In this document: piece after piece, positions 6,711-14,458 of the stretch
Layout of the letters: each line of letters begins with the position of its first letter
Position numbering within the stretch: the first letter of the stretch is position 1
From: Tannerella sp.
GTDB taxonomy: Bacteria > Bacteroidota > Bacteroidia > Bacteroidales > Tannerellaceae
Assembly: GCA_031272655.1 (NCBI GenBank)
Contig: JAISTJ010000031.1
Coordinates: 1 to 16,135 of the forward strand
Reading direction: 5' to 3'
DNA length: 16,135 nucleotides
Notes under the pieces: generated by a model
The model's database searches: none
What the model was told of the DNA's origin: nothing
What the model saw: only the letters and a program-made list of their open reading frames with translations
Position numbers and translations under genes: made by a program

Positions 6711-8138
6711 ATGAAAGAAAATTTAATTGACAGACGAGCATTCTTAAAGAGTTCCGCAATGGTCGGAGCATTAGGCGCTTCAGGCATTGGCAGCGCCTCA
6801 TTATTAACATCTTGTGCCGGTGGCGCCGACAAGGACGCTGCCGCAAAGAACGTCCCGCTCAAACAGCCGGGCACGTATTACATCCCCGAACTGCCGGACC
6901 TTGCTGCCGACGGCAAAGAAATTAAAGCCGGCGTGATAGGTTGCGGCGGACGCGGCACCGGCGCAACCTGGAACTTCCTCAATGCTGCTAACGGCTTGAA
7001 AGTAACCGCCATAGGCGATACTTTTCAAGATAAGGTAGATAGCTTTGCTAAGGACTTGAAAGAGAAAAAAGGCTTTGAGGTTCAGAAATTTGTAGGTTTA
7101 GACGCTTACAAAAAGGTGATAGACAGCGATGTGGACGTTATCATCACCGCTACGCCACCGAATTTCCGTCCTATCATCTTCCAGTATGCCGTAGAGAAAG
7201 GCAAGCACTGCTTCCTCGAAAAACCCATTTGCGTTGATCCTGTTGGCTACCGTACTATTGTCGCAACAGCAAAACAGGCTGTCTCTAAAGGACTTGCTGT
7301 TGTTACCGGTACACAACGCCACCATAACCGTGATTATGTCGCTTCTTTCCAGCAAATTATGGACGGCGCGATTGGCGAAATAACCGGCGGCGCTGTTTAT
7401 TGGTGCGGAGGTATGCTATGGTATAAAGACCGTCAACCGGAATGGTCTGACTGCGAATGGATGATACGCGACTGGGTGAACTGGACTTGGCTTTCCGGCG
7501 ACCATATCGTAGAGCAGCATGTTCACAATCTCGACGTATGGACTTGGTTTACAGGTGGTTTGAAACCTGTTTCCGCTCTCGGCTTCGGATCCCGTCAACG
7601 CCGCGTTACAGGCGACCAGTTTGATAACTTCAGCATTGACTTCGAAATGGAGAACGGTATTCATCTGCATAGCATGTGCCGTCAGGTGCACGAAACAGAT
7701 GGCGGCGTTCATGAATTTATTCAGGGCACGAAAGGCTCATGGACTTCAGCCGGCGCTCATACTATTAAAGACCTGAAAGGCAATGTAGTATGGAAATTTG
7801 ATTACGAAAAGTCAAAAGCCGACTTCAAACAGCACGATCCATATACACTCGAACATGTCAACTGGATTAACCACATCCGCGCAGGCAAAGTCATTGACCA
7901 AGCTTCGGAGACAGCGCTATCAAACATGTATGCAATCATGGGACGCGAATCCGCTTATAGCGGCAAGAGAGTTACATGGGAGCAGATGACAGCATCTACT
8001 CAAAACCTGTATCCGGAAAATATCGATCTCGTTAAGCCAATGGGTATCAAGGGCTTTGGCGCTAAAAAAGAATATGTTCTCCCCGAATTTATTCCTATCG
8101 CAGGCAAACCTTCACCTAACAGCAAACAGACACGGTAA
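6711..8138 (+). CDS. Tat-exported Gfo/Idh/MocA family oxidoreductase, predicted lipoprotein
   Basis: This 475-residue protein starts with a twin-arginine signal (DRRAFLK, 7-13), a hydrophobic stretch and a lipobox LLTSC with cysteine 35. It is therefore probably folded with its cofactor in the cytoplasm, exported by Tat and anchored by lipid. The Rossmann loop is GVIGCGGRG (74-82), FLEKPICVD (168-176) holds the conserved EKP lysine, and GDHIVEQHVHNLD (263-275) is the histidine-rich active-site segment of this branch. Such exported members often keep NAD(P) tightly bound; that is family knowledge, not visible here. It follows the cytochrome-FGE gene by 36 bases, so shared transcription is likely. 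A perfect hairpin begins 5 bases after its stop. The substrate is probably a sugar or cyclitol; no closer call is possible. Confidence 0.9.
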   Translation: MKENLIDRRAFLKSSAMVGALGASGIGSASLLTSCAGGADKDAAAKNVPLKQPGTYYIPELPDLAADGKEIKAGVIGCGGRGTGATWNFLNAANGLKVTAIGDTFQDKVDSFAKDLKEKKGFEVQKFVGLDAYKKVIDSDVDVIITATPPNFRPIIFQYAVEKGKHCFLEKPICVDPVGYRTIVATAKQAVSKGLAVVTGTQRHHNRDYVASFQQIMDGAIGEITGGAVYWCGGMLWYKDRQPEWSDCEWMIRDWVNWTWLSGDHIVEQHVHNLDVWTWFTGGLKPVSALGFGSRQRRVTGDQFDNFSIDFEMENGIHLHSMCRQVHETDGGVHEFIQGTKGSWTSAGAHTIKDLKGNVVWKFDYEKSKADFKQHDPYTLEHVNWINHIRAGKVIDQASETALSNMYAIMGRESAYSGKRVTWEQMTASTQNLYPENIDLVKPMGIKGFGAKKEYVLPEFIPIAGKPSPNSKQTR

Positions 8139-8143
8139 AGTTT

Positions 8144-8180
8144 TTACTGACGGCTTCACTAGGTGTGAAGCCGTCAGTAA
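8144..8180 (+). terminator. Perfect 16-bp hairpin after the Tat oxidoreductase gene
   Basis: Arms TTACTGACGGCTTCAC (8144-8159) and its exact complement (8165-8180) enclose the five-base loop TAGGT. No clear T-run follows (CTTTG), so it may be a weak terminator, an attenuator or an mRNA-stabilising stem between two genes that otherwise look co-transcribed. Its GGCTTCAC core also occurs in the terminator at 15453-15489. Confidence 0.6.
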
Positions 8181-8181
8181 C

Positions 8182-8216
8182 TTTGTAGAGACGCCCAAAT
8201 TGGGCGTCTCTACAAA
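8182..8216. repeat. GTAGAGACGC palindrome (MITE/REP-like)
   Basis: A 17-base arm (8182-8198) and its exact reverse complement (8200-8216) are separated by one base; the arm contains GTAGAGACGCCC. Palindromes built on GTAGAGACGC / GCGTCTCTAC are, from memory, dispersed in many Bacteroidetes and cyanobacterial genomes. It starts one base after the preceding hairpin. Confidence 0.7.
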
Positions 8217-8229
8217 AACTTCAAACCTC

Positions 8230-8304
8230 AAACTAATAAACTTATAAACTAATAAACTATAAACTTATAAACTAATAAACTATAAACTAATAAACTAACA
8301 AACT
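8230..8304 (-). repeat. Octamer array NATAAACT, copy B (reverse of copy A)
   Basis: About eight tandem units of ATAAACT preceded by one variable base, with degenerate ends (CAAACT, ACAAACT) and two 7-base units. It is the reverse complement of the unit at 741-810. The array ends six bases before the ATG at 8310, so it fills the space where the ribosome-binding region and any promoter of the next gene would lie. Confidence 0.85.
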
Positions 8305-8309
8305 CTTAT

Positions 8310-9245
8310 ATGCAAAGAAGAAATTTTCTCAAAACCTCAGCTGCAACTCTTAGCGGCGCAGCATTAACAGCCTGCAGCGGCGGAGGTACAAAAAAAGACG
8401 ATTCATGCTGTGAAAATAAAACATCATGTATCTCTTTCAAACCGGAAGCCCAACTGAACATAGGCTTTCAGGAAGGCACAATCAACGGCGAAAGCCTTAA
8501 CGCTAAGTTAGACTTCATGGAAAAACTCGGCGTAACGGGCTTTGAACCGGGTGGTCGCGGACTCGCCGGACGAGTGCAGGAAATAAAGGACGCACTTAAT
8601 GGACGTAACATAAAAGTCAGCGCCATCTGCGCCGGTTTTTCAGGCTTTATGCTTGCTGAAGACGAAGCCGTGAGAAACGAATGTCGTGATACTATGCGCG
8701 AAATAATAGTTGCAGCAGGGCAACTCGGCTCCACAGGCGTCATAATTGTACCAGCTTTCAACAGCCAGAAACCCTGCAAACCCCATACACAAGAAACACG
8801 CGATTTTCTCTGCGAATGGTTCAATGACCTCGGCACTTTCGCTCATGAAAACGGTACAACCGTCATCCTTGAACCGCTCAACCGCGGCGAAGCATTTTAT
8901 CTGCGCCTCGTTGCCGACGCCGCCTCTATATGCCGTGATATCAATAACCCCGGCGTTCGCTGTCTAGGCGACTTCTGGCACATGACGCGCGAAGAAACTT
9001 CCGACATGGGAGCGTTTATCTCAGCCGGTGAATACCTTCAACATGTTCACATGGCAAGCCGCAAACGCCGACTTATTCCCGGCGAAGATGGCGAAGCTGA
9101 CAACTATGTTGATGGCTTCAAAGGATTGAAAGCCATTGGTTACAACAAATACGTCAGTTTCGAGTGCGGCAGTAGAGCCGAAGACAAAAACGCTTCAGCA
9201 GCCGCAGCCGTAGAACTCCTCCGTAAACAGTGGGCAGAAGCTTGA
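8310..9245 (+). CDS. Tat-exported sugar phosphate isomerase/epimerase-like TIM-barrel protein
   Basis: This 311-residue protein has an N-terminal RRNFLK twin-arginine motif (3-8), a short hydrophobic stretch and a lipobox LTAC with cysteine 22, so export by Tat and lipid anchoring are likely. The mature part is a xylose-isomerase-like TIM barrel: ILEPLNR (E188), LGDFWHM (D221, with H224 near), HVHMA (H247) and SFECG (E285) give the usual set of four metal ligands. Members isomerise, epimerise or hydrate sugars and cyclitols through a divalent metal. Just after the lipobox the segment DDSCCENKTSC adds cysteines 33, 34 and 40, which is unusual for the fold. It follows the Tat oxidoreductase after a 171-base gap full of repeats, and its stop lies seven bases from the convergent sigma factor gene. 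The reaction is unknown; a partner in a keto-sugar pathway is plausible. Confidence 0.9.
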   Translation: MQRRNFLKTSAATLSGAALTACSGGGTKKDDSCCENKTSCISFKPEAQLNIGFQEGTINGESLNAKLDFMEKLGVTGFEPGGRGLAGRVQEIKDALNGRNIKVSAICAGFSGFMLAEDEAVRNECRDTMREIIVAAGQLGSTGVIIVPAFNSQKPCKPHTQETRDFLCEWFNDLGTFAHENGTTVILEPLNRGEAFYLRLVADAASICRDINNPGVRCLGDFWHMTREETSDMGAFISAGEYLQHVHMASRKRRLIPGEDGEADNYVDGFKGLKAIGYNKYVSFECGSRAEDKNASAAAAVELLRKQWAEA

Positions 9246-9252
9246 TTATCAA

Positions 9253-9765
9253 TCACATATACTCTTTGAGCGCTTCACGCAGCAGTTTCAGCGACTGTGT
9301 GATGCGGTAAGCTATTGTCTTGGGTGAAACATTCAACTTGGCTGCGATTTCAGCGTAAGTGTAATCCCCGAAACGGTTCATAACGAAGGCCTTGCGATAA
9401 TCCTTCGGCAAATTCCGTATCGCTTTTATCATAGATTCCATCAACTCCTTGCCTGTGTAATCATCTGGTTCATAATGGTTTTCGCATATATTTTTATAGT
9501 AATCCTCATGAACGCGGGCTTTTATCTTGCCGTGAGCCACACAATTCAGGCACCTGTTTTTAACAATCGTAAACAATAATGACTGCACCGACTGGTCGGG
9601 GTGAATTGTCGAACGGTTTTCCCAAAGCCATAACATGACGGTTTGGACAATGTCTTCACTTTCTTCATAATCAGCGGTATAACGTACCGCAAATGCACAC
9701 AGACCTTTATAATATCTGCGATATACAGCCTCAAAAGCCGTCAAATCTAATTCTCTTATATACAT
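9253..9765 (-). CDS. ECF-type RNA polymerase sigma factor
   Basis: This 170-residue protein is a sigma-70 family extracytoplasmic function factor of the Bacteroidetes kind. Region 2 covers about residues 8-78 (FEAVYRRYYKGL, EDIVQTVMLWLWENR, VKNRCLN), and region 4 about 106-165, with the helix-turn-helix in YTYAEIAAKLNVSPKTIAYRI (136-156). Relatives commonly work with a FecR-type anti-sigma factor and a SusC/SusD-like outer membrane pair next door. None of these is in this window, so its partner and targets are unknown. It has a strong promoter match with a palindrome over the -33 box. The gene is convergent with the TIM-barrel gene with only seven bases between stops, so no terminator fits there. 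Confidence 0.92.
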   Translation of the reverse strand: MYIRELDLTAFEAVYRRYYKGLCAFAVRYTADYEESEDIVQTVMLWLWENRSTIHPDQSVQSLLFTIVKNRCLNCVAHGKIKARVHEDYYKNICENHYEPDDYTGKELMESMIKAIRNLPKDYRKAFVMNRFGDYTYAEIAAKLNVSPKTIAYRITQSLKLLREALKEYM

Positions 9766-9795
9766 TTTTAGTAGGTTTTATGTTTTTTGGAGGGG

Positions 9796-9827
9796 CAAAA
9801 TAACTATTAGTTTTGGAATTTTCCAAA
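9796..9827 (-). promoter_or_regulatory. Promoter of the ECF sigma gene with overlapping palindrome
   Basis: On the minus strand TTTG (9827-9824), 20 bases, then TTATTTTG (9803-9796), one base off TAnnTTTG. The start would be near 9789, about 24 bases before the start codon. The palindrome TTTGGAA-TT-TTCCAAA (9812-9827) covers the -33 box and could be an operator. Confidence 0.6.
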
Positions 9828-9935
9828 TCCTTTTAGTATATTTATGCTCTTAATTGTATTATTAACAAAACGGGTTTTATAACAAATTTGAAAGCAAAAA
9901 CAAAAACATAAACCTGAAACTAATCCTAAACACAC

Positions 9936-9968
9936 ACCCTGACAAGGTTTTAAAAACTTTGTCAGGGT
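9936..9968 (-). terminator. Hairpin at the end of the DUF2723-deacetylase-yjbQ operon
   Basis: Arms at 9936-9951 and 9953-9968 pair over 16 bases with one G/T wobble; the outer part is ACCCTGACAA / TTGTCAGGGT and the inner part is T/A-rich. It lies three bases past the yjbQ stop codon. The minus-strand side lacks a strong T-run, so efficiency is uncertain. The rest of the gap (9828-9935) is AT-rich with no gene seen. Confidence 0.65.
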
Positions 9969-9971
9969 TAT

Positions 9972-10388
9972 TTATTCTCCTATAATCTTGACTAAGACCC
10001 GTTTACGGCGCAATCCGTCGAACTCGCCGTAGAAAATCTGTTCCCACGGACCCAAGTCGAGCCTGCCGTCGGAGATAGCGACTACCACCTCACGTCCCAT
10101 GATAGTACGTTTGATATGCGCATCGGCATTATCTTCAAAACCGTTGTGTTGATACTGGCTGTAAGGCTTTTCGGGTGCAAGTTTTTCGAGCCATACCTCG
10201 AAGTCGTGATGCAGGCCGCTTTCATCGTCGTTGATGAAAACGCTTGCCGTGATGTGCATGGCGTTGCAAAGCAGCAGCCCTTCCCTGACGCCGCTCTCAC
10301 GCAAGCAAGCCTCCACATCGGGAGTGATATTGACTAACTGCCTGCGACGCGGTATATTAAACCAAAGTTCTTTCCTGAATGATTTCAT
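9972..10388 (-). CDS. yjbQ: YjbQ family protein (UPF0047)
   Basis: This 138-residue protein has the usual length of the YjbQ/UPF0047 family. Conserved segments: [16 protein letters not shown] (41-56), LHHDFE (59-64), [12 protein letters not shown] (87-98) and [14 protein letters not shown] (112-125). Histidines 45, 60, 61 and 91 lie in the family's conserved positions and are likely metal or active-site residues. Members have been reported to show weak thiamine phosphate synthase activity, but the true role is unsettled. It is cytoplasmic, with no signal. It is last in an operon: the deacetylase gene ends 13 bases upstream. A hairpin follows its stop. Confidence 0.92.
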   Translation of the reverse strand: MKSFRKELWFNIPRRRQLVNITPDVEACLRESGVREGLLLCNAMHITASVFINDDESGLHHDFEVWLEKLAPEKPYSQYQHNGFEDNADAHIKRTIMGREVVVAISDGRLDLGPWEQIFYGEFDGLRRKRVLVKIIGE

Positions 10389-10401
10389 AACGCATATATA
10401 A

Positions 10402-11022
10402 TTAATGTATCAATTTAAACTCATAACCTTCGGCGAGGAGCCATTCGATAGATTTGGGGAGGGCTTCTTCTATACGGGAAATGGCTTTGAGGGAGTCGTG
10501 AAAAACTATTATCGAGCCGTTGCGGGTGTAGCGGCGGACGTTGTTGAAGACGCCTTTAGCTGTCATGTGGGGCGAATAGTCGCGGGTTACGACGTCCCAC
10601 ATCACTATCCGGAAGAGTTTACGCAGGCGGAACAGTTGCGGAAAACGCATGTGCCCGTGCGGCGGGCGGAACAGGCCGCTGTCAATAAACTTCGCAGCCT
10701 CGGCGACGTTACGCACATAATTTTTCGACCAAAACCGTATCCCCTGAATATGGTTGTACGTATGATTGCCGACGTTGTGCCCGCGTTCGAGTATCTGCCC
10801 GTACAAGTCCGGATACTTGCGAACATTGTCGCCTACGCAGAAGAAGGTAGCCTTAATGCCGTAACGGTCAAGCGTTTCAAGTATCCATGGCGTCATTTCG
10901 GGGATGGGACCGTCGTCGAAAGTGAGGTAAACGCATTTAGGCTCTCCTTTCGCGGCGGGTATCTTCCATAAAGCCCCGTTAAACAGCCATCGGTACAACA
11001 AGGGCGGTTGTTCTATCAGCAT
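10402..11022 (-). CDS. Polysaccharide deacetylase (NodB/CE4 family)
   Basis: This 206-residue protein is almost entirely a NodB homology domain, which removes acetyl groups from N- or O-acetylated glycans with a metal ion. All five family motifs are visible: TFDDGP (34-39), with the catalytic and metal aspartates; HTYNH (87-91), the metal histidines; RPPHGH (119-124); WDVVTRDY (142-149); and VFHDS (173-177). There is no signal peptide; the start [22 protein letters not shown] resembles a common Bacteroidetes subgroup and may associate with the membrane. It lies between the DUF2723 gene (14 bases upstream) and yjbQ (13 bases downstream), so all three are probably one transcript. The substrate could be peptidoglycan or a surface glycan; context does not decide. 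Confidence 0.93.
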   Translation of the reverse strand: MLIEQPPLLYRWLFNGALWKIPAAKGEPKCVYLTFDDGPIPEMTPWILETLDRYGIKATFFCVGDNVRKYPDLYGQILERGHNVGNHTYNHIQGIRFWSKNYVRNVAEAAKFIDSGLFRPPHGHMRFPQLFRLRKLFRIVMWDVVTRDYSPHMTAKGVFNNVRRYTRNGSIIVFHDSLKAISRIEEALPKSIEWLLAEGYEFKLIH

Positions 11023-11036
11023 AATTTTTACTGCGT

Positions 11037-14000
11037 CTATTTATTGCCCGTAGTAAACTTTCCGTAATATTCGTTAAACTGCTCCATATACGACTGGGTG
11101 AAGTCCTTATCGTACTGATATATAAGGGAAAGCAACTGTCTGGTAGCTTCGAGGTCATCCCTCAAAGTGTCCATCACCTGATTCCTTTGCGTCGGTTTAA
11201 GGCGGAAAATCCAGTCTATTTCCGTCATTGACCTGTTAATCACCTTAGCGGCGATTTCTTCGGCTTTTTCTGTCTGACCTGTACGTAGATACAGGTTGAT
11301 TATCGGGAGCATTGTGTTGTCGAAAGGAACATTTGCTTCGGGGAACACTTCCAAACACTTGTCAAGGACTTTCTTGGCGCTGTCTATCTTGCCTTCTTCC
11401 AACAGTGAAATGGCAAGGTCGGCGAAAATCACCCCGCGTTGCGACTTGCACATCCGCATGACTGTTTCGTCAAGGTACAAGCCCGGCTTCTCTAATCCGC
11501 CCCATTTGAACTTGTTCATCACGTTGTCATACATCTTACGGGTATTGACCTGCAACCTGTTATCGCGTGTGTTCATCGGCGTAACCTGAAATGCGAGACC
11601 CGTTTTCTGGATATTTCCTGAGAAGAAGCCGTAAATCTCACCCGGCACTGTAATTGCATAATAAACAGGGCGTTCCCATTTGTTTGTATTGAGCATATCA
11701 AGTGTGATGGCATCTACTTTAGAAATGGAATTTTTGCCGGAGAAATCGAAATTCATTTCTTTCATTATAAATGGCTCATACTCAGGATTTACCGTATGAT
11801 TTGCAACTACAGACGCCGAATCAATTTTGAGTGTCAGCTTGTTAGTGGGCAGATAGTCGAGGCTGTCCCTGCCGTAAACCATTTTTGAGCGGGCGTCATC
11901 GCTTTTGACGAAGTTGAGCGCCGTGCCGAGGTCAAGCGGCTGCGGCTGCTCCGAACGCGGCATGAAATAAATGAACTCGCGCTTGCCTTGAAGATAATCT
12001 TTAAAACTCCATGAGATCGGCAGCGGGTCGGAGTTATAAGCCTGCCTTTTCATCTGGTTGATGTACCAGTCGGTTTGCAGGTAAGACGTATTGCAGACTC
12101 TGACGTCTGTGCGTACGCCTTCGACTTCCTGAACATACCAGAGAGGGAAGGTGTCATTATCTCCGTGAGTGAAAATTATTGCGTTAGGCTCGCATGATTG
12201 GAGATAGTTACTGCCGAAATCGCGGGCTATATAACGTCCCGAGCGGTCGTGGTCATCCCATGTCTGAGAAGCCATCTGAAGCGGCACAAACAGGCATGCA
12301 AGCGACGCCACAGCAGCGGATAAAACGGGGTTAAGCTTCGCTTTCTCAAGCAGTTTGGCAATACCCGCCACGCCTATGCCAATCCAGATACAGAAAGCAT
12401 AGAACGAGCCTGCATAAGCATAATCACGCTCGCGGGGCTGGTATGGCGTCTGGTTGAGATACAGAACAATCGCAATACCTGTCATGAAAAACAGGAAGAA
12501 AGTTATCCAAAAGCTCTGAATACCAACATCTTCTTTTTTCATAACCTGAAACATAATACCTATTAATCCGAGAATCAGCGGTAACATATAGAATACATTA
12601 TGTCCCTTATTATTAGCGATATCGTATGGCATATTTTCCTGCGGACCTACTCGCGCTTCGTCAAGAAATTTGATTCCCGTAATCCAGTTGCCGTGCATCA
12701 CGTCGCCATATCCCTGCAAGTCGTTCTGACGACCGGAGAAATTCCACATAAAATAGCGCCAGTACATGAAATTGAGCTGGTAGCTGAAGAAAAATCGCAG
12801 GTTTTCGCCGAAAGTCGGACGCATAACCTTTTTCGTTTCGCCGCACTGATTGATATTGACAGGCGTACCGACCACCTCACCCCATTCCTGATAGCCTGCG
12901 ATGTGATTTTTGTCCTGCCCGCTGTGCATACGCGGGAACAGCATACATGTCTCTTCTATGTATTCGGGTTTCTCGTTGAGTGAAGTGATGACGTAACGGT
13001 CTTTTTCGTCGGGACTGCTTTTGATGACGCGGCTGCGGGTCGGGATGCCCGGTTTTGTTACCGGCGAGCAGTAACGTCCTGTTACCTCGCGTTTTACTTC
13101 CGACACGTAAGTGCGACCGTACAGCAGCGGAGTTTCGCCATACTGCTCGCGGGCAAGATAGGTGCGGAGAGTGAAGATGTCGCGAGGACAGTTCTGATTC
13201 ATCGGAGTATCTGCCGATGCGCGTATAAGTATCAGAGCAAAAGACGAATAGCCGATCACAATTACCATTAAAGATACAAGAATAGTATTTAAAGCCCTTA
13301 CATTTACCTTTTTAGCTTTGAACAGGAAGTATGAAAGCGCTGCAATTATCAGGAGACCAAGTAGATATCCATTACCAATAAACGGCACTCCAAGCAAAGT
13401 AACAGCTATGATGAACGCTAATTTCATCCTGTTGGGGTTAACTTCTGTTTGCATCGTTTCCCAAATAGCCCAAACAAGCACGCCTGCAATAATTATTACA
13501 TAAGCGAAAACACCTGTATTATAGGGCAATCCTAACCCGTTGACCATCAACAATTCAAACCATCCGCATACTTCAACTAAGCCTTGAACGATGCCATACA
13601 ACATTAAGCCGACCATTGCAAACGAGATCAGCAACGCATAAATAGTGCCTTTGAGTGTTGGATTTGGAAATTTTTTATAATAGTAAACAAGCACTATTGC
13701 AGGGATACAGAGCAGATTCAACAGGTGGACGCCAATACTCAGACCCATCAGGAACGCAATCAAGATTATCCATCTGTCGGCATGTGGTTTGTCGGCATAT
13801 TCTTCCCACTTGAGAATAAGCCAGAAAACGACGGCGGTAAACAACGACGAGGTGGCGTAAACTTCGCCTTCAACTGCGCTGAACCAGAATGTATCGCTGA
13901 AAGTATATGCCAGCGCGCCTACTAAGCCGCATCCGAGTATAAGAATGCCTTGTGCAAGCGTCATCTCATTGTTTTTATTAGTTAACAGCCTGCGTGTCAG

Positions 14001-14300
14001 GTGGGTAATAGTCCAAAACAGGAACAGTATTGTCAAAGCGCTGAAGAGTGCTGACATCGAATTGACCATCTTGGCTGCGTTGGCTGCGCCGGTAATATTG
14101 GCGAAGAGGTTGCCTATCAGCATGAAGAAAGGCGCTCCGGGAGGATGTCCCACTTCAAGTTTGAACGCAGAGGTGATGAACTCGCCGCAGTCCCAAAAAC
14201 TGACCGACGGTTCTATTGTCATAAGATAGACAACAGCCGCTATCGCAAAAACGACGGCGCCTAACAGATTGTTCGCTAATTTAAATTTTTTCATTATCAT
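11037..14300 (-). CDS. DUF2723 (TMEM260-like) multi-spanning membrane protein, putative glycosyltransferase
   Basis: This 1087-residue protein's first half is strongly hydrophobic with many membrane helices, starting at about residues 11-28. The DUF2723 hallmark lies near the N-terminus: SVSFWDCGEFITSAFKLEVGH (32-52), followed by PPGAPFFMLIGN. D37 and E40 sit where GT-C glycosyltransferases keep acidic catalytic residues in the first periplasmic loop. A second conserved block, HGDNDTFPLWYVQEVEGVRTD, lies near residue 710 in the periplasmic half. The C-terminus (about 970-1040) has TPR-like helices. The animal relative TMEM260 is an O-mannosyltransferase, so protein or glycan O-glycosylation in the envelope is plausible but not shown here. 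ATG at 14300 or 14294 could be the start. It is first in an operon with the deacetylase and yjbQ. Confidence 0.92.
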   Translation of the reverse strand: MIMKKFKLANNLLGAVVFAIAAVVYLMTIEPSVSFWDCGEFITSAFKLEVGHPPGAPFFMLIGNLFANITGAANAAKMVNSMSALFSALTILFLFWTITHLTRRLLTNKNNEMTLAQGILILGCGLVGALAYTFSDTFWFSAVEGEVYATSSLFTAVVFWLILKWEEYADKPHADRWIILIAFLMGLSIGVHLLNLLCIPAIVLVYYYKKFPNPTLKGTIYALLISFAMVGLMLYGIVQGLVEVCGWFELLMVNGLGLPYNTGVFAYVIIIAGVLVWAIWETMQTEVNPNRMKLAFIIAVTLLGVPFIGNGYLLGLLIIAALSYFLFKAKKVNVRALNTILVSLMVIVIGYSSFALILIRASADTPMNQNCPRDIFTLRTYLAREQYGETPLLYGRTYVSEVKREVTGRYCSPVTKPGIPTRSRVIKSSPDEKDRYVITSLNEKPEYIEETCMLFPRMHSGQDKNHIAGYQEWGEVVGTPVNINQCGETKKVMRPTFGENLRFFFSYQLNFMYWRYFMWNFSGRQNDLQGYGDVMHGNWITGIKFLDEARVGPQENMPYDIANNKGHNVFYMLPLILGLIGIMFQVMKKEDVGIQSFWITFFLFFMTGIAIVLYLNQTPYQPRERDYAYAGSFYAFCIWIGIGVAGIAKLLEKAKLNPVLSAAVASLACLFVPLQMASQTWDDHDRSGRYIARDFGSNYLQSCEPNAIIFTHGDNDTFPLWYVQEVEGVRTDVRVCNTSYLQTDWYINQMKRQAYNSDPLPISWSFKDYLQGKREFIYFMPRSEQPQPLDLGTALNFVKSDDARSKMVYGRDSLDYLPTNKLTLKIDSASVVANHTVNPEYEPFIMKEMNFDFSGKNSISKVDAITLDMLNTNKWERPVYYAITVPGEIYGFFSGNIQKTGLAFQVTPMNTRDNRLQVNTRKMYDNVMNKFKWGGLEKPGLYLDETVMRMCKSQRGVIFADLAISLLEEGKIDSAKKVLDKCLEVFPEANVPFDNTMLPIINLYLRTGQTEKAEEIAAKVINRSMTEIDWIFRLKPTQRNQVMDTLRDDLEATRQLLSLIYQYDKDFTQSYMEQFNEYYGKFTTGNK

Positions 14301-14322
14301 AAGTTGTTTATAATTTTCGCTG

Positions 14323-14330
14323 CAAAAGTA
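14323..14330 (-). promoter_or_regulatory. -7 box for the DUF2723 operon
   Basis: TACTTTTG on the minus strand (14330 to 14323) matches TAnnTTTG. No good TTTG lies at the expected upstream distance. The leader would be about 15 bases. The gap 14331-14458 up to the divergent promoter is AT-rich and holds no gene I can see. Confidence 0.5.
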
Positions 14331-14458
14331 CTAAAATTTACTCAAATAAAACGTTTTTCAAGTGGAAATATTATTTGGCGGTTTGACCCGTGAGGGGAAA
14401 TTTTCAAAAACTATGCAAAAAAACTTCTATTTTTTTTCTTTTTACAAAAATTAATGTA

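Noticed and set aside
8230..8304. CRISPR array
   Set aside because: Units are 7-8 bases in direct tandem without spacers, so it is a simple-sequence array.
8130..8310. Complete insertion sequence between the two Tat genes
   Set aside because: The gap is only 171 bases, with no transposase fragment and no target duplication that I can see. It is described as separate small repeats.
9766..9971. tRNA or small RNA gene in the sigma-yjbQ gap
   Set aside because: Apart from the promoter and one hairpin the region is plain AT-rich sequence; no cloverleaf or conserved RNA fold is visible.
10405..10971. 188-residue open frame opposite the deacetylase
   Set aside because: It lies entirely over a gene with all five NodB motifs and shows no domain of its own.
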